64,000 nucleotides of DNA from Symbiodinium natans (lineage: Eukaryota; Sar; Dinophyceae; Suessiales; Symbiodiniaceae): positions 477,967 to 541,966 of the forward strand of contig CAJNDS010002169.1 in NCBI GenBank assembly GCA_905221605.1, given 5' to 3'. The translations under genes and the position numbers were made by a program. Positions 46,963-64,000 of the stretch are shown here, one piece after another; within the stretch, counting starts at the first letter, position 1; each line of letters starts with the position of its first letter. The notes below the pieces were generated by a model. The model saw only the letters and a list, made by a program, of their open reading frames with translations, did not search any database and was not told the origin of the DNA.

Positions 46963-48243
46963 ACCCTAAACCCTAAACCCTAAACCCTAAACCCTAAACC
47001 CTAAACCCTAAACCCTAAACCCTAAACCCTAAACCCTAAACCCAAACAAAACCCCCCCGAAGCTCGGCCTGCACCGCGATGCCTGCGTTGGCCGCGGTCT
47101 CGGCCTGCTCGTGGAGCCCCAGATCCAAGAGGGCCTTCGAGGCACCGGGTCTTAGGGTCCCTAGGGTTTAGGGGTTGGGGTTTAGGGTTTAGGGTTTGGG
47201 GTTTAGGGTTTGGGGTTTAGGGATGTTTAGGGTTTAGGATTTAGGGTTTAGGGCAGGGCCTTAGGGTGACGGGTTTAGGGGGTTTAGGGCTTTAGGGGGT
47301 CATGCGCAACGTGCACCTGTTGCTTGCAGAGCAGCTACAGATTCTCCAGCTTTGTTCGAAGAACACTAGAAACCTTGAATCCTCAACCCCTAACCCAGAA
47401 AACTGCCTTAAATCGGAACCCTGAACCCTAAACCCAGAACCCCAAAACCCCAAATCTCCCAAAACCCAAAACCACCCAAATCCCCAACACCACCCAACCC
47501 CCAACAAGATCCAAAACCCCCCAAACCCCCAAAACCCCCAAACAGACCCAAAAAGACCGCAAACCCCCCAAGACCCCCCCCCAAAAAACCATCCAAATCA
47601 AAATCTCAAAAAAAAAAAAAAAAAAAAAAAAAGAAATCTCCAAAACCAGACAAGTCCCCACAAAGACCCAAAGCTCCCCCGCCTGGGCTCGCCGCCAGAA
47701 GGCCTCGGGTTTCCGCGCAGGGGCTGGCGATTAGGGCCCCCTTTTGGTGACTAGGGCCCCTTGAGTTTAGGGTCCCTTGCGTTTGGAGTCCCTTGGGTGT
47801 AGGGTTTAGGGTTTATGGTTTAGGGTTTAGGGTTTAGGCTTTAGGCTTTAGGCTTAATTAGGACAAAATCCTGAGCCCGAAAGGCGACCCTTGACCCCTC
47901 AACCCTGAGACCTGGACCTTGATGTTCTCCTTGGACGTGTCCAACTCCAGGCTGCGGTCGGCGTCTGCCAGAGCTTCCTCGCACATGCCCTGCGCCAGGC
48001 GCGCGCGAGACGAGGGTGCGGCTGCTAAGTATGGGGGGGGAAGGAAGGTTTGAACCCTAAACCCTAAACCCTACACCCTAAACCCTAAACCCTAAACCCT
48101 AAACCCTAAACCCTGGTAGGGAGTATGCACTCCCAGCAGGGGCCCGCCCCCCACAGCTCTGCGTTGGGTTCCCTCGCCTGCTTCAAGTAGGCCATGGCCC
48201 GGTTGTTCAGCAGCACCGTGCTCTCAGGCTGCAAGTCTAAGGC
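46345..48243 (-). CDS. TPR-repeat protein, six phased exons
   Basis: Minus-strand exons 5' to 3': 48178-48243 (ALDLQPESTVLLNNRAMAYL), 47918-47989 (GMCEEALADADRSLELDTSK), 47683-47703 (AFWRRAQ, only 21 nt), 47069-47134 (ALLDLGLHEQAETAANAGIA), 46533-46558 (AREAIALQ) and 46345-46384 (VLGFKLVARLKRQ). All five joins keep the frame. The spliced product shows tetratricopeptide helices at the proper 34-residue spacing (NNRAMAYLK...EEALADADRSLELD, then FWRRAQALLDLG...AETAANAG). TPRs bind partner proteins, often chaperones or complex subunits. Donors are GC in four introns and GT in one; acceptors are AG|G except the last. The gene continues 5' (perhaps the coiled exon near 49 kb) and 3'. Which TPR protein it is cannot be told. 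Confidence 0.8.
46432..46499 (-). repeat. CCCTAAA array
   Basis: About nine units in an intron of the TPR gene. Confidence 0.93.
46857..47044 (-). repeat. CCCTCAA block followed by CCCTAAA block
   Basis: About 15 CCCTCAA units then 11 CCCTAAA units in the same intron, again showing local homogenisation of a variant. Confidence 0.93.
47608..47631 (+). repeat. Poly(A) tract
   Basis: About 24 A residues after a C/A-rich CCCCCAAAACC tract in an intron of the TPR gene. Confidence 0.9.
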
Positions 48244-48962
48244 CTTCATGGGAGTTTAGGGTTTAGGGTTTAGGGTTTAGCGTTAGGGTTTAGGGTTTAG
48301 GTTTAGGGATGATGGGGGAAGGTAGGGGAAGATGGGGGAAGATGGGGGGATGGGAAGATGAGTGACCTTCAGCAAGTGAACACCCATGAGGACGCTTGTT
48401 GCCCCTGCCTCACTGTACATCATCGAGGCCTCAAGTGCGCAAATTTATCTAGAAGAGAAGCTAGAACAATCATTGCAGTAGCAACAAGAAGACGAACTCT
48501 TTGGGAGCTCTTGCCTGCACGTACAGGCCGAGCTGAAAGAACTGGTTGCCTCGCACATACAAAATTTCTCTGAACTGTGGTCCGTTTTGGGGATCCTGCG
48601 AGAATACAGAGTCTTTACATAGGGTTCAGGGTGGTCCCTCGATGTGCTCCACAAGTCAGCTTTTTCACACACGTCCGGGCTGCGCTATCAAAGCTACCTA
48701 CTACAAGGGGCCCTTGAGAACCACACCTCAGAGAGAGAGAAGCCCTGCAGCATGGACTCTGAACCCACGGCGTGGCCTTGTGACTTCAGCTTGTCGGCAT
48801 TTGATTCAATGCCCTGGTCGGGGGAAGGTGCTCTGCAAGAAAATTTAGATCCACTGAGCTGCAGCTATGGATTCATGGCATGATGAGTCACTTCAAGGGT
48901 ACGTACGAAACGATTGGGGAAAAGTACGCGAACTCGTCAGCAGTGGGGTAGCTGCAGCGTAC

Positions 48963-49180
48963 TGATCTGACCGCTGAGCGTGCAGCATTGCCTCCTGCTT
49001 GGCACGCATCCCATCCAAGTTTCTGCGGAAGTTCAGAAACTCATCCTTCCGTTGTCGCACTTCCTCCTCATCCTGCTGGGACACTCAGGACTGCGGGCAC
49101 TGTATGAGAAGCAGTTGGCTCCCGCTGTCCCTGCTCCTCGTCCGCTGCATCTTCACGAGCCATTGGGGCCAAAACCGGCG
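48963..49180 (-). CDS. Charged helical exon(s), possibly upstream part of the TPR gene
   Basis: 48963-49072 after a CAGCAG acceptor reads DEEEVRQRKDEFLNFRRNLD, then GMRAKQEAMLHAQRSDQ: a highly charged, probably coiled-coil segment. Just upstream (~49090-49180) an open stretch reads VLAPMAREDAADEEQGQREP and could be the protein's start. Same strand as the TPR exons 0.7 kb downstream. Membership of that gene is inferred from position only. Confidence 0.5.
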
Positions 49181-49389
49181 CCTCGGCCACCGCAATGCCG
49201 CACTCTCAGGAGGCTAATGGCTGCGCCTTGTCACTGTATAGAGTATTTGGAGGAATACGGGTACAATATAGGCAGGGTCGACACGTGGGCAACAGTATCT
49301 CGAACCCAAATCATCCCTGACTGAGGTAGAGAGACAACAGACACGAGCGCCCCTCACAGGTGATCTGAGCGCTCTGCGGCCGATGAGTC

Positions 49390-49870
49390 GACGAGTCAAA
49401 TCGCACGAAGGTTCTACGCCCTGGAGCCAAGCCGCGGCACAAGAACATGCGATGGTTAAGCCAGGGCTTTGCGGCTTTGCTCACCTCCACCTGACTCAAA
49501 TTCAGGTCTGTTTGGCACTGCGGCCATAGTCTTGCACAGGCCATTGATCGACCACCACATTAAATGAGGTTGAGACACGTACCCGACTGCATCTTGCAGC
49601 ATGATCGTCACTCTCAACTACTGCGTTAAGCAGCGATTTGGGTGAAACGTAGATTCGTTAACGGGCGCAGGTCAGCACGGCAGCCTTTGCAAACTTTAAG
49701 GTCCCTTTTCGGGGGGATCTTCGCATTTGGGCTGTAAAGGCTGTTGCTGCCAGCAGTGAGTGAGACCATGCTCTCAAGGCGACTGCCATGCAGAGGAGCA
49801 GGGCAGGCAAGATGCTGCCTGACGCTAGATCGCCAAGGCAGCATGTGCCTCCAGAGTCGAGCTGCGTCAT
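49390..49870 (-). other. Possible further minus-strand exons
   Basis: Two open, unique segments: ~49400-49500 (VEVSKAAKPWLNHRMFLCRG after a TCAG acceptor) and ~49650-49800 (SPNAKIPPKRDLKVCKGCRA). They lie between the CFAP47-like gene's last exon and the TPR gene and could be 5' exons of the latter. Not phased. Confidence 0.3.
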
Positions 49871-50307
49871 TGAAACGAAGGCAAGTGCAGCAAAAATATT
49901 AGGGGTTGCGCAATAGGTTGCAGATGCGACATGTTATGGTAAGCTTTCGATATGGGGTTGAATCGAAGTCTGACCCGCCTGCTCTTTTCATTCTCTCGGC
50001 CCTCCTCCGCGCATGTTCTCCTGCGAAGCTTCGTGGGACGCACATGAACAGCAGGCTACTTCTTTAGGGTTCACAGGCGCAGTCTTCGTGCCGACAACAC
50101 CCGTAGTCTATAGATATATGTCCATTTGGCTCACACACCCCCCCCCCCCATGACCCACTGTGAGGCCGTGTCGGAGTAAGAAATCCATATTTAGTCATAG
50201 GTACGATTTAATAAGAACCCTATTAATTGAATGAAAACCCTATGAAAATTAATACGAACCCTATTCAAATTTATGAGACTCTTATGTGTCTGTATATATA
50301 AATTTAA

Positions 50308-50362
<55 letters not shown>

Positions 50363-50655
50363 AACATATACTGATATAAACATCGTGTAAAACCCGCCAC
50401 TCTACATGAATTACCAAAAAACCGGCCCAACCCTGAGCCCTAAACCCTGAGCCATAGAGCCTACACTGGGCCTGGACGATATTCACCCCAAACACTATAA
50501 ACTCTATCAGCTCTCAAATTTATGGTCACCGAACTGTAAGGCTCCGTATGTTAACAGGCTCCCAACAAGGAACCATAATTCAGAGAAACCCCCATAAGCC
50601 CCCAACCACCGTGGACGAAACTCTCAGCGTCCGTTAACGCCTAAACCCTAGTGCC

Positions 50656-61057
<10,402 letters not shown>

Positions 61058-61204
61058 CTCGCACCTCGGACTGCTCCAAGGCATGGCCTTCTGGGGTGCT
61101 ACTTTTGGGGGCCACTTTCGGTATATGTATATATATATATATATACACATATGTATTTGTTTTCTTAAGTTTGTTTTATGTATATATATATATATATGCT
61201 CACC

Positions 61205-61850
61205 CCCCCCCCCAATGGACTCCAAAAATCCAAAAGTCCAAAAGTCCAAAAGTCCAAAAGTCCAAAAGTCCAAAAGTCCAAAGATCCAAAAATCCAAAAA
61301 TCCAAAGTTCCCCGGACAATCTCCCAGGAAACTTTGGATTTTTGGATTTTTGGGTTTTTGGGTTTTTGGATTTTTGGATTTTTGTGTTTGTGCTTTGTGT
61401 ATGTTTTTTTGTGCTTTTTCGTGCTTTTTTGCTTTTTTGTGTTTTTTTTTGCACTTTTTGCACTTTTGTACTTTTTGTACTTTTTGCACGTTTTTGCACT
61501 TTTGGCACTTTTTTGTGTTTTTGTCTAGTTTCCCAATATTTTTGCAAATATTTGTCCTCTTGAATGTGCTTTTCCATTCCAAAAGTCCAAAAGTCCAAAA
61601 ATCCAAAAATCCAAAAATCCAAAAATCCAAAAATCCAAAAATCCAAAAATCCAAAAATCCAAACATCCAAAAATCCAAAAATCCAAAAATCCAAAAATCC
61701 AAAAATCCAAAAATCCAAAAATCCACAAATCCAAAAATCCAAAAAACAAAAAAAGCAAAAATCCAAAAATCCAAAATTCTCCGGGCAATCTCCCAGGAAA
61801 CTTTGGATTTTTGATGATTTTTGGCTTTTTGATGATTTTTATGATTTTTC
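61205..61850. repeat. TCCAAAAA repeat with opposed arms
   Basis: Two runs of TCCAAAAA/TCCAAAAG octamers, each followed by CAATCTCCCAGGAAACTTTG and then TTTTTGGA in the reverse sense, so each forms a large inverted repeat. Long open frames here (over 300 codons, FLDFWIFG-type) are artefacts. Confidence 0.92.
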
Positions 61851-62039
61851 GCACTCGAGGTTGGCTCATATTCGTTCTCCTTTTTTTGAGTGAAAGGAGG
61901 GCGACCATTCAAACGTACCCTTATCAGAATCAAATGCGTCCTACCTGCTCGAAACCTGAACACTACATTCATAGCACAACTAAATAGCATATTCAATAAA
62001 ATTTTGAATATGCTGCTTCTGTATATGAGGACCAGGTAA

Positions 62040-62860
62040 AGTCTTGCCTATTCAAATCACTGAGAAAAGCACGTACGTGGGTTTATGCACAGACCTTTGC
62101 CAAGGAGGCTTTAACAGAGAAGGCCTCTATGTGCAAATATCGAATTTGTGCATTTGAAAGAAGCTGAAATATCCTTTTTTTCAACAAGAACCATTCTGGG
62201 ATCACAGCACCTGCTGTTTAAGAAAAAGTCTATATCTCATGAACACCCTTACTTTGCGATAACGATTTTGTTTTTCTGATCCTTTAATTCAAGCTCTTGA
62301 TATTGCATTGCCCCCCTGTGATTCTTACAGTAAAGCCTGCTCGAATCTCATTAACGTCTTATCTACTCGATTGAAAACTGTATGAATAAAATCCTAAGTA
62401 GCCTGTTCAAAAAGCCAATAAGGTTTTGAACATATCCTACTCGAAAAGCCAACAAGAGGTCAAACAGAAGAATTCAAGACAGTAATAGGGCTTGGGTCCA
62501 ATACAGGGCTAGTGAATTGTCCACTCTAAGACTTCCCCTGGTGAAGTGAAGTGTCCATTCCGGGTAGCACAGTTCACATACTGGTACAAGAACCAGAACA
62601 TGTGGACAGTCACGGAGAGAATGCTGCGCGCTTTGTTTGATAAGTAGGGTTGAGAAGGCACGCCACTCATCGTTCAGTCTTGCTGCAAAGCAGAAACTCA
62701 CCGACATCCAAATTTTGTATTCACATCCTGCGACCAGAGGCCACACCGCGAGAGCGCGCTGCTACCGCGACAAGGAGGCACAAAACTTAACCGCGACAAT
62801 GGAAAATACCTACCGCGACAAGGCGTCGCATGCCACGGCGACAAGCTTCTGCAGCTGCTG
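62040..62860. other. Unique sequence, possible minus-strand open segment
   Basis: A repeat-poor island. Minus-strand 62474-62746 stays open for 90 codons (ARLNDEWRAFSTLLIKQSAQ within it). No splice context or family recognised; could be a mobile-element remnant. Confidence 0.2.
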
Positions 62861-63049
62861 AAGCTACTTTTTGCTGCCCTCCCCTCCCCACCTGCTTACC
62901 TCCCCCCCCCCCCACCCTCCATACCCTCCCCCGACTCCCCTCTCTGGAAATGATGTTCTTCAGCGACAAGAAACAGCTCACAGGTCTGAAATGTTTTTGT
63001 TTTTTTCCCTGAGCGCATCCTGAGTGTCTGTGCACTCTGCACCCAAGGC

Positions 63050-64000
63050 CCCCTATTGCAGCCGACTTCGGCTTCACTTGTTCTTCTTGGCCTGGCAAAA
63101 GCAAGCGTGAACAAAAACCAGTTTGGGTCTCCAAAACTGATTTTTTGGAGGAGGGAAAGGGGGGTCTGGGGGGTAGCTGTAGCTGCGCAGGCGTTTATGC
63201 ACATGCAGAACCCCTGCCTGCTGGCCAGCAGGAGATGGCTTCACTTGTTCTTCTTGTCCTGGCAAGAGCAAGCGTTCATAAAAATCAGTTTGGGTCTCCA
63301 AAACTGATTTTTTTGGGCGGAGGGAGGGGTGGGGGGCTGGGCAAACAAAAACCAGTTTGGATCTGCAAAACTGATTTTTTGGGGGAGGGGGGGGGGGCTT
63401 TGCGGGGGGGTTGGAGAGGGGGGGGGCCTGCCTGTTGGACAGCAGCAAGACGACTTCACTTGTTCTTCTTGCCCTGGCAAGAGCAAGCATTCACAAAAAT
63501 CAGTTTGGATCTCCAAAACTGATTTTGAGGCGGGGTGGATCTGCGTGCCTGGCGGCTAGCAGGAGATGGCTTCGCTTGTTTCTTCTTGGCCTGGCAAAAG
63601 CATGCGTCACCGAGCTTTTTTGGGGGGGCTGGGGGGCTCTGCAGGACTTCACCCTCTTGAAAGGTCCTGTGGGCATTCACAAAAATCAGTTTGGATCTCC
63701 AAAACTGATTTTTGGGCGGGGTGGAGCTGGGGGGGCTTCGCCACATGTTGAACCCCTGCGTGCCTGGCGGCTACCAGGCGATGGCTTCGATGTTTCTTCT
63801 TAGGCGGGGTGGAGCTGGGCATGCTGAACCCCTGCGTGCCTGGCGGCTAGCAGGAGATGGCTTCGCTTCTTTCTTCTTGGCCTGGTAAAAGCACGCGTCA
63901 GCAAGATTTTTTGGGGGGTTCACCCTCTTGAAAGGTCCTGCGGGCATTCACAAAAATCAGTTTGGATGGGGGTACTGCGCCACACGCTGAACCCCTGCAT
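63050..64000. repeat. Tandem array containing a 33-bp palindrome
   Basis: The palindromic core AAATCAGTTTGGATCTCCAA...GATTTTT occurs at about 63112, 63277, 63347, 63494, 63678 and (cut short) 63950. It alternates with TTCACTTGTTCTTCTTG...GGCAAGAGCAAGC segments. The array runs off the right edge. Confidence 0.9.

Overview
This is nuclear DNA from a eukaryote, most likely a dinoflagellate or a close alveolate relative. Four things point there. Telomere-type TTTAGGG/CCCTAAA repeats are scattered through the interior. Genes are cut into very short exons (21-147 nt). Junctions almost always read AG|G at both exon ends, and many introns start with GC, some with GT and at least one with GA. Related gene copies lie in tandem on one strand. 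Nothing bacterial is present: no operons, ribosome binding sites, tRNA, rRNA or CRISPR. The species cannot be named from the sequence.

Layout. 0.2-14.1 kb: tandem copies of one unidentified ~18-exon gene on the minus strand. One copy runs off the left edge, one is complete (1.7-8.4 kb), and one has only its 3' thirteen exons (8.6-14.1 kb). Five exons equivalent to the missing 5' end lie at 25.7-30.8 kb, so the third copy looks split by about 11.6 kb of other sequence. 16.0-21.8 kb: phased minus-strand exons of an unidentified, partly hydrophobic protein. 22.8-24.3 kb: plus-strand exons. 27.3-28.1 kb: a single-exon gene for a 282-residue, one-pass membrane protein, lying inside what is only a ~0.4 kb gap in the paralogous copies. 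31-35.2 kb: minus-strand exons of an unidentified gene. 35.2-45 kb: satellite DNA, including a GAGCTC-rich array with a 1.2-kb duplication and an ATGAATTA array with a ~440-560 bp higher-order period. The second array carries an 828-bp inverted-repeat element with an 8-bp target duplication. 46.3-48.3 kb: a spliced TPR-protein gene. 50.6-61.1 kb: the C-terminal part of a CFAP47-type flagellar ASH/hydin-like gene, rebuilt from more than 20 exons, most in phase. 61.1-64 kb: simple and foldback tandem repeats.

Most long open frames here are shadows of repeats. The real coding signal is in short exon islands between telomere-like repeats, recognised by splice-phase continuity, by protein-like composition and, for the 0-14 kb family, by third-position differences between copies. 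The genes look like independent eukaryotic transcription units. Two (CFAP47-like and possibly the TPR protein) would fit flagellar or general protein-interaction roles.
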